Below are positions 24,783-32,850 of a stretch of 64,000 bases of DNA, in pieces. The position numbers and the translations under genes are program-made. Origin of the DNA: SCQP01 sp050747745 (lineage in GTDB: Bacteria > Acidobacteriota > Terriglobia > Terriglobales > SCQP01). Under the pieces are notes generated by a model. The model had not been told where the DNA came from. It worked only from the letters and a program-made list of their open reading frames with translations, and ran no database searches. Within the stretch, counting starts at the first letter, position 1, and the number at the start of each line of letters is the position of its first letter. Location of the stretch: assembly GCA_050747745.1 (NCBI GenBank), contig JBOGKM010000109.1:1-64000 (forward strand), written 5' to 3'.

Positions 24783-25499
24783 CCACACCATGTGGCGATC
24801 ATTATGGACGGGAACGGGCGCTGGGCGCAGGCGCGGGGATGGGAGCGGGCGCGCGGGCACGCGGCGGGAGCGGCGGTACTGCGGGGGGTGGTGGAAGCGG
24901 CGCCGGAGCTGGGCATCCGGACGCTGACGCTGTATGCGCTCTCGGCCGACAACTGGCGGCGCCCAGCGGAGGAAATCGCGGCGCTGCTGGAGCTGCTGCG
25001 TTCGTACCTGGAAGGCGAGCGCGAGGCGCTGGCGCGGGCGGGAGTGCGCTGCAGCGCCACCGGGCGGCGCGACCGGCTGCCGGCGCAACTGGTGCGCGCG
25101 TTGGAGGCGACGGAAGCGGCCACGCGCGCTGGAAGCAAGCTTTGGTTGCGCCTGGCGATTGATTACTCGGCGCGCTATGAGATTGCGCGGGCAGCGGCCG
25201 AAGCCGCGGCGCGCTGGCGGCAGGGCTTGGCGCCGGGGGTGGAGTTAATGGGGCGACTGATGGCCAGCGCCTTGGAGCGGGAGGCCGGGCCGGTGGATCT
25301 GCTGATCCGCACCGGGGGCGAGCGGCGACTGTCGGATTTTCTGCTGTGGGAAGCAGCCTACGCCGAGCTGGCGTTTGTACGCGAGCCCTGGCCGGACTTC
25401 CGGCCAGCGCACTTGCGGCGGGCGGTGGAAGCGTTCGCGCGCTGCGAGCGCCGCTTTGGCGGCTGCACCCCGCTGGCGGCGGCCGGCGCAGGGCGATGA
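24774..25499 (+). CDS. uppS: Isoprenyl (cis-prenyl) diphosphate synthase, UppS family
   Basis: 241 residues, normal for the family. It condenses isopentenyl diphosphate onto an allylic primer to make the C55 carrier for peptidoglycan and O-antigen. The catalytic motif VAIIMDGNGRWAQARG (Asp about 12) is at the N-terminus; ALSADNWRRPAEEI and LLIRTGGERRLSDFLLWEAAYAEL are the other signatures. The C-terminal EPWPDF is conserved. Placement behind a dedicated regulator rather than in the usual frr-uppS-cdsA cluster suggests an inducible or second copy. Confidence 0.92.
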   Translation: MQSPHHVAIIMDGNGRWAQARGWERARGHAAGAAVLRGVVEAAPELGIRTLTLYALSADNWRRPAEEIAALLELLRSYLEGEREALARAGVRCSATGRRDRLPAQLVRALEATEAATRAGSKLWLRLAIDYSARYEIARAAAEAAARWRQGLAPGVELMGRLMASALEREAGPVDLLIRTGGERRLSDFLLWEAAYAELAFVREPWPDFRPAHLRRAVEAFARCERRFGGCTPLAAAGAGR

Positions 25500-25821
25500 A
25501 GCTGGGCGCTGGGCCGGCTGGACCGCGCTCGGCATCTGCGCTTGTTTGGCGGCCCTCCTCATCCTGAAAAAAGTCCGCGGCGTCACCACCACATTCAGTA
25601 CTATCTCCGCAACTAGTGCGCCTTCAAAGTCCGGCCACCGTGACTGATCCTGAGTGACGTACCGATCTGGCAGCCGCACCTGCTTCCTCTGGGCTCCGAG
25701 CGGCCATCAACCAAGGATCAGGTCGATGGTGACCAGTCGGCCGCGGCCCAGCCGGGACGTTCCATGAGAGCCGATCTATAATCGCGAGGTTCGCGCTAAT
25801 TCACTTTCGAGAGGATTCATC
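25500..25821 (+). other. 322-nt intergenic region with a -10 element
   Basis: No gene is supported. The only clear signal on the plus strand is a consensus TATAAT at 25777-25782, about 40 nt before the peptidase start. On the minus strand about 25679-25560 stays open and reads protein-like (VRLPDRYVTQDQSRWPDFEG) but has only a GTG start, then runs antisense into uppS. It may be a decayed gene fragment. Confidence 0.4.
25777..25782 (+). promoter_or_regulatory. Consensus -10 box (TATAAT) of the S10 peptidase gene
   Basis: A perfect TATAAT stands 39 nt upstream of the ATG, and a GAGAGGA ribosome-binding sequence lies between. The position 17 nt upstream holds GGGACG, so the -35 is weak or absent. 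Confidence 0.55.
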
Positions 25822-27393
25822 ATGACATCACAATCACTCTGGCCGCGTGCGCTGGGCATTCTGACCGCCTTCGTATTGGCGGCTGCGCTGCCCGCTGCCG
25901 CGCAGTATCCGCGCCGCGGCTCCGCGCCTCACAACAATTTCATGTTCGAGACCGCCGCCACCGATCCCCCGCCGGTGGTCACGCATCACACCATTACCAT
26001 CAACGGCCAGACGCTGCATTACACCGCTACCGTGGGCAAAATGCCGGTCCCGGACGAGGCGGGCAAGACCGAGGGGCACATGTTTTACGTGGCCTTTACC
26101 CTCGACAATCCCGATCCCTCGCATCCCCGCCCGGTTACCTTCAGCTACAACGGCGGCCCCGGCTCGGATTCGGTCTGGGTGGACGTCGGCGGATTCGGCC
26201 CGCGCCGGGTCGCGCTCAATACCAACGCCACCATCCCCGCGCCGCCCTATCACATGGTGGACAACGCCCAAACCTGGCTCAACGCCAGCGACCTGGTCTT
26301 CATTGACGCCATGGGCACCGGCTACAGCCGTGCCACCTCGCTGGCCAATCTGCGCAAGGCGGCCAGCGTCAGCGGTGACCTGCAAACCTTCACCGAATTC
26401 ATCCGCGAGTGGCTCTACGACAACAACCGCCTCAACTCGCCCGTGATCCTGGCGGGCGAAAGCTACGGTACCTTCCGCTCGGCCGGCCTCGCGGGCACGC
26501 TCATCCAGCACCACATCCCCGTCAGCGGCGTGGTGCTGCTGTCCAGCGTGCTGAATCTGATGACGCTGTCACCATCGATGAGCAACGACCGCCCCTACTG
26601 GCTGGCGCTGCCCACGCTGACTGCCATCGCCTGGGAGCACAAAAAGCTTCCCGCGGACCTGGAAAGGGAGCCGCTGCCCCAGGTGGTGAAGCAGGCCGAA
26701 CAGTGGGCCGGCACCAAATACGAGCATTACCTGGACGAAGGCGACACGCTGCAGGGCGCCGAGCGGCAGCAGGCGATCAGCGAAATGGCGCGCTTTACCG
26801 GCTTGCCGCCGGAGTATCTGGACGACAACAATCTCCGCATCGGCACCAGCCAGTTCGATACCGAGCTGATGCACCAGGAGAAGGAGATCATCGGTCGCTA
26901 CGACGGCACCCAGGTCGGACACGACCGCACGCCAGGCTCGCCCTTCCAAAGCTACGATCCCAGCAGCGTCATTGATCTTCCCTATCTGCACGAGTTCGTG
27001 AACTACCTCCGCGACGAGCTCGGCTACAAAACCACGCTCGAGTACGGCGATCGCAACGTGGGCGGCGCCGGCAACCCCGGCTGGAACTATCAGTTGGGCG
27101 GCTTCTGGTTCGGCACCGCCGACACCACGCCGTTGCTGGCTTCGGCCTTCGAGCAGGAACCCTCCCTGCGGCTGATGCTGTGCGAAGGCTACTTCGACCA
27201 GGCCACGCCCATGTTCGAGGCAACCAACAGCATGAAGCATCTGTTCATCACGCCGCAGGAGCAGACCCACATCATCATCCAACACTACCTCTCGGGCCAC
27301 ATGCTCTACACCCATCGCGCGTCGCGCGTAAAGCTGCACCGGGACTTCGTGACTTTCGTAAATTCGTTGGCGGGCGAGGCAGGGCAGCAGTGA
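25822..27393 (+). CDS. Secreted S10-family serine carboxypeptidase-like protein
   Basis: 523 residues with a signal peptide (WPRALGILTAFVLAAALPAA). Two S10 hallmarks are present: YNGGPGSDSVWVDVGGFGP (oxyanion region) and the nucleophile elbow GESYGTF with Ser about 214. A later Asp (CEGYFDQATP) and His (LSGHMLY) complete the triad. S10 enzymes release C-terminal residues at acidic pH and are exported here. A good Shine-Dalgarno (GAGAGGA) precedes the ATG, and a terminator hairpin follows the stop at once. Confidence 0.92.
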   Translation: MTSQSLWPRALGILTAFVLAAALPAAAQYPRRGSAPHNNFMFETAATDPPPVVTHHTITINGQTLHYTATVGKMPVPDEAGKTEGHMFYVAFTLDNPDPSHPRPVTFSYNGGPGSDSVWVDVGGFGPRRVALNTNATIPAPPYHMVDNAQTWLNASDLVFIDAMGTGYSRATSLANLRKAASVSGDLQTFTEFIREWLYDNNRLNSPVILAGESYGTFRSAGLAGTLIQHHIPVSGVVLLSSVLNLMTLSPSMSNDRPYWLALPTLTAIAWEHKKLPADLEREPLPQVVKQAEQWAGTKYEHYLDEGDTLQGAERQQAISEMARFTGLPPEYLDDNNLRIGTSQFDTELMHQEKEIIGRYDGTQVGHDRTPGSPFQSYDPSSVIDLPYLHEFVNYLRDELGYKTTLEYGDRNVGGAGNPGWNYQLGGFWFGTADTTPLLASAFEQEPSLRLMLCEGYFDQATPMFEATNSMKHLFITPQEQTHIIIQHYLSGHMLYTHRASRVKLHRDFVTFVNSLAGEAGQQ

Positions 27394-27401
27394 CCTGCCG
27401 C

Positions 27402-27436
27402 AGGGCGAGGGCGCGCTGCCGCGTCCTCGCCCTTTA
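27402..27436 (+). terminator. Intrinsic terminator after the S10 peptidase gene
   Basis: AGGGCGAGG (27402-27410) and CCTCGCCCT (27425-27433) form a perfect 9-bp stem with a 14-nt loop, followed by TTATGTTT. It begins 9 nt after the peptidase stop. Confidence 0.75.
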
Positions 27437-27486
27437 TGTTTGAAACCGCCGCCACGGATGCACCGCCGGTGGTTACCCATCACACC
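27436..27486 (+). pseudogene. Fragment of a second S10 peptidase gene
   Basis: The 17 codons MFETAATDAPPVVTHHT repeat residues 42-58 of the neighbouring S10 peptidase (MFETAATDPPPVVTHHT). The DNA matches at 44 of 51 positions by eye, and most differences fall in third codon positions, so the two copies diverged while still coding. After the fragment the similarity stops. It is best read as the remnant of a tandem paralogue removed by deletion; it has no ribosome-binding site and is not a gene. Confidence 0.6.
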
Positions 27487-27520
27487 CCTGGCGATACAAT
27501 GACGCAGCCGCCGTCAGCGG

Positions 27521-29566
27521 CTACCAGATATGGGGACGCACGGCGGGTGGACGCCACATGGCGTCGGCGGGCTGGACGTCGAAGGCCTGGTAGAAGGTGG
27601 GGATGTCCGAGAGGGGGCCATTCACCCGGTACTTGGCTGGGGCATGAACATCGTCGAGGAGCTGGCTGCGGAGTTGCGCGGTGCGCTCCTGCGATAGCCA
27701 TCCCAGCGCGTAGCCCAGAAAGAAGCGCTGCACCGGCGTGAAGCCGTCCACCTTTTTGCCCGCCTTGTACTCGGCGGTCTGCTCGAAGGCGTTGAGGCCA
27801 ATGAGAATGCCGCCGTAGTCGGCGATATTCTCGCCCAGGCACGCTTGTCCGCGGATATGCAGGCCAGGCAGCGGCTCATAGGAATCGAACTGCTGGACCA
27901 TCAGCGCCGCCTGCTGCTGGAAGTTTTTCGCGTCCTGCGGCGTCCACCAATTTTTCAGATTGCCCTGGGCGTCGTAAAGGCGGCCCTGGTCGTCGAAACC
28001 ATGGGTGATTTCGTGACCGATGGTGGAGGCGCCAACGTAACCGTAGACAATGGCGTCATCCAGGTCTCGATCCGGCACGCCCGGCACGACGAAAATCGCC
28101 GCCGGCAGCACGATTTCGTTTTCCGAGGGATCGTAGTAGGCGTTGTAGGTTTGCGGCGTCATGTCCCACTCGCTGTGGTCCACGGGCTTGCCGAACTTGG
28201 CCACCATGTCCTGGAAACGCCAGCGCGCCGCGTTCATCATGTTGCCGGCGTAGGAGGCGCGGTTGATCACCATGGCCGAGTAATTTTTCCATTTGCCGGG
28301 ATAGGCGACCTTGGCGCGCACCGCCGCCAGCTTGATCAGAGCCTGCTTTTTGGTGGCGGGCGACATCCACGTCAGCGCCCCGATGCGCCGCGCAAAGGCG
28401 GCGCGGATGGCCGCGACCAGAGCGGTGTAGCGCGCCTTTACGGACGGCGGCAGGTAGGCGCGCACATATTCGTGTCCCAGCATCATGCCCAAGGCACGGT
28501 TTTCCGCGCCCAGCGCCTGCTTCCACAGCGGCCGCGGCTGCTGCTGTCCGCTGAGCTCCTGGTTGTAAAACGCGAAATGCACGTGCCGATATTGGTCGCC
28601 CAAGTAGGGAGCGTAGGCTGCCATCAGGCGCAGGCGCAGATAATCGCGCAGCGCCGGCACCGGCGTGGCCAGCAAGTTGCGATCGAGCGCGGCGAAAAAC
28701 CCCGGCTGGCCGACGATCACCGTCTTCGCGGGCAAGTTCCACTCCGCCAACTTCTGCCGCCAGCGGATGGCGGGCGTGTAGCGCGCCGTCAGCACCTGCG
28801 GCGCCATGGCGTGATAGTTCTGGTACGGATCCTGAAGCTGCTCATCGGTACGCGAGGCCTTTGCCAGCGCCATCTCGAACTTCATCACCGCGGCGGCGCC
28901 GGTTGCGGCTGCGGCGTGGCTGTCGCCCAGCTCGCCCAACACCGCCGCCAGGTGCGCGACATAGGCCTGCCGCACCTTGGCCACGCTCGCCACCTGGCTG
29001 AAATAGAAATCACGGTTGGGCAGCCCCAGCCCGCCCTGTCCCAAATGCACCGATTCCACCGCGCTGTTTTTCTCGTCCTGTCCCACCCCCATGTCAAAAA
29101 ACGCGCCCACGCCGATGGGCCGCAATGCCGCCGCAGCCGTCAGCGCCTGCGGCACCGTCCGAATGGCGGCAATTAGCTTCAGGTAAGGTTCGATCGGTTG
29201 CAGCCCCAGCTGGTTCGCCTGCGCCGTGTCCATGGCGGTGGCCCAGAAATCGCCGATTTTCTGTGCATCGCTGCCGGCGGGCGAATGAGCGGCGGCATCC
29301 CTGGCGCTGATGCCGCGCAGCCGCGCCCAAATCTCGTCCTGCACCTCATTGCCGATGCCCCAGGAGGATTCGCTGGCCGGTATCGGATGTTTGTGCAGCC
29401 AGCCGCCATTGGCATACTCAAAAAAGTTCTGCGCCGGGCTGACGGCCGTATCCAGATCCGCCCGCAGCGGATCCGGCGGCGCCGCGGTTGCGGGCGCGGC
29501 GGCTTGATGGCAGCCCGCCAGAACCAGCGCGGCGGCGAGGATAAAGGCGCAACGCAGCTTAGGCAT
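27521..29566 (-). CDS. M13-family metallopeptidase (neprilysin/PepO-like), lipoprotein
   Basis: 681 residues from the ATG at 29566. The signal sequence ends in a lipobox (LVLAGCHQ), so it is membrane-anchored and outward-facing. The zinc site is HEITHGFDDQG near residue 515, with the third ligand in ENIADYGG; the substrate-binding NAYYDPSENEI is just upstream. Full-length for the family. An upstream ATG adding 27 residues was rejected because it precedes the signal peptide. It converges on the S10 peptidase gene, and both are exported peptidases. Confidence 0.94.
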   Translation of the reverse strand: MPKLRCAFILAAALVLAGCHQAAAPATAAPPDPLRADLDTAVSPAQNFFEYANGGWLHKHPIPASESSWGIGNEVQDEIWARLRGISARDAAAHSPAGSDAQKIGDFWATAMDTAQANQLGLQPIEPYLKLIAAIRTVPQALTAAAALRPIGVGAFFDMGVGQDEKNSAVESVHLGQGGLGLPNRDFYFSQVASVAKVRQAYVAHLAAVLGELGDSHAAAATGAAAVMKFEMALAKASRTDEQLQDPYQNYHAMAPQVLTARYTPAIRWRQKLAEWNLPAKTVIVGQPGFFAALDRNLLATPVPALRDYLRLRLMAAYAPYLGDQYRHVHFAFYNQELSGQQQPRPLWKQALGAENRALGMMLGHEYVRAYLPPSVKARYTALVAAIRAAFARRIGALTWMSPATKKQALIKLAAVRAKVAYPGKWKNYSAMVINRASYAGNMMNAARWRFQDMVAKFGKPVDHSEWDMTPQTYNAYYDPSENEIVLPAAIFVVPGVPDRDLDDAIVYGYVGASTIGHEITHGFDDQGRLYDAQGNLKNWWTPQDAKNFQQQAALMVQQFDSYEPLPGLHIRGQACLGENIADYGGILIGLNAFEQTAEYKAGKKVDGFTPVQRFFLGYALGWLSQERTAQLRSQLLDDVHAPAKYRVNGPLSDIPTFYQAFDVQPADAMWRPPAVRPHIW

Positions 29567-29590
29567 GCCTGCAAGGCTAGCACGATCCGC

Positions 29591-29596
29591 TACAAT
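29591..29596 (+). promoter_or_regulatory. -10-like TACAAT before the GNAT gene
   Basis: TACAAT lies 7 nt before the ATG at 29604 and overlaps an earlier in-frame ATG (29595). That geometry implies a leaderless transcript starting at or next to the 29604 start codon. Confidence 0.5.
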
Positions 29597-29603
29597 GCCG
29601 CTC

Positions 29604-30035
29604 ATGGTGAGCATTCGCCCGCCCCGCCCCGGCGATGAAGACCGCATCGCCGAACTTGCCGGCCAGCTCGGCTATCCCAGCAGCGGTCCGCAGGTGCGGC
29701 AGCGCCTTCAGGATTTGACGTCTCGCGCGCAAGCTTGCGTCCGCGTGGCCGAGTTGGACGGCGAGCTGTCGGGCTGGATCGCAGCCTCCGTGATGCATTG
29801 CCTCGAGTGCGTACCGATACCCGAAATCACCGGGCTGGTCGTGGACGAGCGCCGGCGCTCCTCCGGCATCGGCGCGGCGCTGCTGACCGCGGTCGAGGCT
29901 TGGGCCCGCGCCAGCGGCTACGGCGCGCTTACGGTCCGGTCCAACATCGTCCGCGTGCGCGCCCACCGCTTTTACCTGCGGCATGGCTACACCGTAGTCA
30001 AAACTCAGCGCTGCTTTCAACGGGAGCTGCGCTAA
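29604..30035 (+). CDS. GNAT-family N-acetyltransferase
   Basis: 143 residues, one GNAT domain. The acetyl-CoA loop is in VVDERRRSSGIGAALLTAVE (R/Q-x-x-G-x-G/A pattern), and the C-terminal part NIVRVRAHRFYLRHGYTVVK is typical of small-molecule or protein acetylating members. The substrate is unknown. The start was chosen by the -10 element. It is divergent from the M13 peptidase gene and overlaps the convergent BON gene by 4 nt. Confidence 0.88.
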   Translation: MVSIRPPRPGDEDRIAELAGQLGYPSSGPQVRQRLQDLTSRAQACVRVAELDGELSGWIAASVMHCLECVPIPEITGLVVDERRRSSGIGAALLTAVEAWARASGYGALTVRSNIVRVRAHRFYLRHGYTVVKTQRCFQRELR

Positions 30036-30613
30036 CCCTGCGGTTCGGCGGGCGGGTGAGCACGCCGCCGCGGACGCGCTGCCGCTTCCGGCGCGCTGGT
30101 CTCGCGCACGCCGGGTTCGGGAACGGCCTCCGGCTGGGATGGCGTTTCCGGTTTTACCCGCAACTCGGCGGCTTGCACATCTTCCACTCCCTCCACCGCG
30201 ACAATAGCCGCCAGCAGCCGCTCGCGATCGCCGGCTTCGCGCACATAACCATGCAGGTAAATGGTGTGGTCCACCGCGTTCAGGTTGATGTGCTCCAAGG
30301 TAGCGGCGAAGCCGCGGCCGATGGCGCTATGCACCTGGTCCACCAGCGTGTTCGCGTCCACGAAGTGCTCGTGCCCGCTCCACGCTTCCCGCATCTCGGC
30401 CACGGTTCCCTGTATGTGGTTTTCCAGATCGCGGCCGCGCTTGCGCAGGCGGCGGGTGCCAATCCGGCACCAACGCTCCAGTTTCTGCCGTGCCTGGTTG
30501 CGCATCCAGCCGCCGCGGCGTGGCGCCGTCAGCCATCCCAGTGCCGTGCCTGCCGCCATGCCGCCTGCCAGCCACCAAATTCCACTCGGATTACCGCGCC
30601 GCGCCCGCCGCAT
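30032..30613 (-). CDS. BON-domain protein with N-terminal membrane anchor
   Basis: 193 residues. One hydrophobic segment (IWWLAGGMAAGTALGWLTA, about 12-30) is followed by a basic helical stretch resembling YtxH-type proteins. A BON domain follows (about 90-155; VDQVHSAIGRGFAATLEHIN, VREAGDRERLLAAIVAVEGV). The tail is proline/alanine-rich. BON domains bind phospholipid or envelope structures. It is probably an envelope stress or stabilising protein; no specific role can be assigned. Confidence 0.85.
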   Translation of the reverse strand: MRRARRGNPSGIWWLAGGMAAGTALGWLTAPRRGGWMRNQARQKLERWCRIGTRRLRKRGRDLENHIQGTVAEMREAWSGHEHFVDANTLVDQVHSAIGRGFAATLEHINLNAVDHTIYLHGYVREAGDRERLLAAIVAVEGVEDVQAAELRVKPETPSQPEAVPEPGVRETSAPEAAARPRRRAHPPAEPQG

Positions 30614-30942
30614 GCAGTTTCAGATGCGGCCGACGTCCCTGCGATTGCTTCGATTTCGCTGCGCTCTCCTCAGCTCCGCGGTGCGGCTGCGTCCGGAAAC
30701 CCGCCAGTTTTCGCCCGTGGTTGTGGGCGCCGACCGTCGCATCCCACGGTCCGATATCCTCGGCGCGGTTTGGATCCGTGCTAGCATGGCGCTGTCTTTC
30801 TCTCGGCTGGGTACAGGATGTCAATGTCCGAGATGCCTACTTCCGCAGGACAGTCATCCGCGGCGGCCGCCGGGCTGACCGGGATTCGCTTCCTTTCCGG
30901 GGAACCCTACGGACGCGTGCTGGGGTATCGGGGCCAGCGCGC
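30614..30942 (+). other. 329-nt intergenic region, nothing convincing
   Basis: This lies between the divergently transcribed BON gene and the heptose kinase gene. I found no open frame with protein-like character, no strong promoter pair and no repeat. It presumably carries both promoters. Confidence 0.4.
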
Positions 30943-31923
30943 ATGAGCTCCACGCCTCCGCCTGCGCGCCTGCTGCGCGCGCTGCGCGGCCGGAAAGTGG
31001 CCGTTGTCGGCGACGCCATGCTGGACGCGTTTCTCTGGGGCGACGCCACCCGCATCTCGCCCGAGGCGCCCGTGCCCGTGGTGCTGCTCGAGCGCCAGAG
31101 CTGGGCCTTGGGCGGCGCGGCCAATGTCGCGGCCAACGTGGCCGCCCTGGGGGGCGCGCCGGTCCTGTTCGCGGTCCGCGGTGCCGATGCGGCCGGCCTT
31201 CGCCTAGAGCGCCTGGTGCATGCCGCCGGCATCGCCCTGGGCGCCTTGCCGGCCGTGCCCCGCCGCCCCACCACCGTGAAATATCGCGTGTTCGCGCGCA
31301 ACAAGCATCTGCTGCGTTTCGATCGCGAAACCACGACACCCATTTCTCCCGCCGAAGCCCGCGCCCTGCTGCAGGAGGTGGCCGCCGATCGCGCCTGGGA
31401 AGCGCTGGTGATTTCCGATTACGCCAAGGGATGTGTCACACCGGCTTTGGTGCGCGGCTTGGCCGCTTTGTGCCGCACGCGCCGCCTGCCTTGGTGCGTG
31501 GACCCCAAGCTGGTCTCGCTGCGCTACCCGCGGGCTACGGTGCTCAAGCCCAACCGTACCGAGCTGGCCGCGCTGGCGCAACTGCCCGCGGAGACGCCCC
31601 AACAACTCCGCCGTGCCGCCGCGTGCGTGTTGCGCCGGCAGCGCTGCCAGTATCTGCTGGTCACGCGGGGTTCGCAAGGCATGGCGCTGTTTGGCGCCGA
31701 TGGCAGCGAGCATTGGCTCGACGGCGGTGGGCAGGCGGTAGCCGATGTCACCGGCGCCGGTGACACCGTCAGCGCCGTGCTGGCGCTCGGCCTGGCGGCG
31801 CACTTGCCGCTGCGCACCGTCGCCGCCCTGGCCAATCGGGCCGCCGCCTTTGTGGTCAGCCAGCCCGGCATCGCCGTCGTCCGCCCCCAGGACCTGGACC
31901 CATCTCCAGCTTTGTTAAAATAG
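30943..31923 (+). CDS. PfkB-family heptose 7-phosphate kinase (HldA/RfaE1-like)
   Basis: 326 residues with PfkB ribokinase features: VVGDAMLDAFLWGDATRISP at the N-terminus, GGAANVAANVAALGG (substrate site), VLKPNRTELAAL, and the anion-hole/catalytic motif DVTGAGDTVSAVLA. It resembles the kinase domain of HldE, which phosphorylates D-glycero-beta-D-manno-heptose 7-phosphate at C1 for ADP-heptose. There is no fused nucleotidyltransferase domain. It starts the sugar-nucleotide cluster, with a tRNA gene 10 nt after its stop. Confidence 0.87.
   Translation: MSSTPPPARLLRALRGRKVAVVGDAMLDAFLWGDATRISPEAPVPVVLLERQSWALGGAANVAANVAALGGAPVLFAVRGADAAGLRLERLVHAAGIALGALPAVPRRPTTVKYRVFARNKHLLRFDRETTTPISPAEARALLQEVAADRAWEALVISDYAKGCVTPALVRGLAALCRTRRLPWCVDPKLVSLRYPRATVLKPNRTELAALAQLPAETPQQLRRAAACVLRRQRCQYLLVTRGSQGMALFGADGSEHWLDGGGQAVADVTGAGDTVSAVLALGLAAHLPLRTVAALANRAAAFVVSQPGIAVVRPQDLDPSPALLK
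31916..31921 (+). promoter_or_regulatory. -10-like TAAAAT before the tRNA gene
   Basis: TAAAAT overlaps the kinase stop codon and ends 12 nt before the tRNA 5' end. The -35 region (around CTGGAC, 31894-31899) is poor. The tRNA may be both co-transcribed with the kinase and driven by this promoter. Confidence 0.4.
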
Positions 31924-31933
31924 CGAGGTTTGC

Positions 31934-32010
31934 GGCGGCGTAGCTCAGATGGTTAGAGCGAGGGTCTCATAATCCCTAGGCCAGTGGTTCGAGTCCACTC
32001 GCCGCCACCA
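31934..32010 (+). tRNA. tRNA-Met (CAT anticodon)
   Basis: A complete 77-nt cloverleaf. The acceptor stem GGCGGCG pairs perfectly with CGCCGCC, followed by A73 and an encoded CCA. The D arm is GCTC/GAGC, the anticodon loop CTCATAA, and the T arm AGTGG-TTCGAGT-CCACT. The bottom pair of the anticodon stem is T-T, a small irregularity. The elongator type is likely, because the first acceptor pair is G-C and not the initiator mismatch. A tRNA-Ile2 with modified CAT is the alternative. It sits inside the heptose cluster. Confidence 0.95.
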
Positions 32011-32019
32011 GTCCCTATC

Positions 32020-32850
32020 ATGCCCGATGCGCCCGAACCCGACGTCGCCATTCTTTGCGGCGGTCTAGGCACGCGCCTGCGTCCGGTCTTTTCGAGCCTG
32101 CCCAAGTGCCTGGCGCCGGTGGGCGGCAGACCGTTTCTGGATCATCTCCTGGCGCAGTTGGAGGCACAGCCTACCTTTGCTGGACGCCCTCCCGCCGGTC
32201 AGGCTGAGGCTAGGCTTCGCTTCCCGGCAACGGGCGCCCGCTCCGCTCGGGGCGCCTGCGAGTTTTCGCGTATACCGGCCGGTTGCCGCCGCATCGTGCT
32301 GTGCACCGGTTACGGCGCCGAGGCGTTCCAGGCGCGCTACGCGCACTGGCGCGGACCGGGCGTCGAGCTGATCTTGTCCACCGAAGCAGCGCCGCTGGGC
32401 ACGGGCGGGGCGCTGGCCTTGGCGCTGCCGCAGTTGCGCACCGATCCCGTGCTGGTGCTCAACGGCGACAGCATCGTGCCCGGCCTGGATTTCGCCGCGG
32501 TGCGGCGAACGGCGGCGCGGCAGTCGGCCGCGGGAGCGGCGGGAGTGGTCGTGCTGGTGCCCGCCGACGGACGCCGCGATATTGGCGCAGTTGGGGTGGA
32601 CGCGAGCGGGCGCCTGACCAGCTTCGCCGAAAAATCCGCGGCAGGCGCGGCAGCGTTGCAGAACGCCGGGGTTTACTTGCTGCGCCGCGGGGCGCTCGAG
32701 GCGATCCCGGCGGATCGGCCTTCTTCGCTCGAGCGCGACTGGCTGCCGCGCTGGCTTTCGCAGGGACTGGGCGGCTATGTGCATAATGGCGCGCTGGTGG
32801 ATATTGGCACGCCCGAGCGCTGGGCGCGGGCGCAGGAGCAGTGGGTATGA
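32020..32850 (+). CDS. Heptose-1-phosphate nucleotidyltransferase (HddC-like)
   Basis: 276 residues of the sugar-phosphate nucleotidyltransferase family. The N-terminal signature AILCGGLGTRLRPV and KCLAPVGGRPFLDHLLAQLE, then LVLNGDSIVPG and the C-terminal DIGTPERWARA, fit GDP-heptose-forming HddC. Odd: about 39 residues (roughly QPTFAGRPPAG to SRIPAG) sit between LLAQLEA and CRRIVLCTGY, where homologues go straight through. That DNA has nested inverted repeats (see 32166). A GDP product is inferred from the neighbouring hddA and gmhA genes. Confidence 0.82.
   Translation: MPDAPEPDVAILCGGLGTRLRPVFSSLPKCLAPVGGRPFLDHLLAQLEAQPTFAGRPPAGQAEARLRFPATGARSARGACEFSRIPAGCRRIVLCTGYGAEAFQARYAHWRGPGVELILSTEAAPLGTGGALALALPQLRTDPVLVLNGDSIVPGLDFAAVRRTAARQSAAGAAGVVVLVPADGRRDIGAVGVDASGRLTSFAEKSAAGAAALQNAGVYLLRRGALEAIPADRPSSLERDWLPRWLSQGLGGYVHNGALVDIGTPERWARAQEQWV
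32166..32285 (+). repeat. In-frame insertion with nested inverted repeats in the hddC-like gene
   Basis: This stretch of about 117 nt interrupts the conserved nucleotidyltransferase fold without breaking the frame. It contains GGCGCCC/GGGCGCC (32233-32239 and 32250-32256), nested in CGGCAAC (32225-32231) and GTTGCCG (32282-32288). Its composition, rich in arginine and alanine codons, differs from the flanks. It resembles a palindromic mobile repeat that landed in a coding region. The exact ends are uncertain by several bases. Confidence 0.5.

Noticed and set aside
27436..27741. A 101-codon plus-strand frame starting in the S10 fragment
   Set aside because: After 17 codons it loses all similarity and runs antisense into the M13 peptidase gene; treated as a relic, not a gene.
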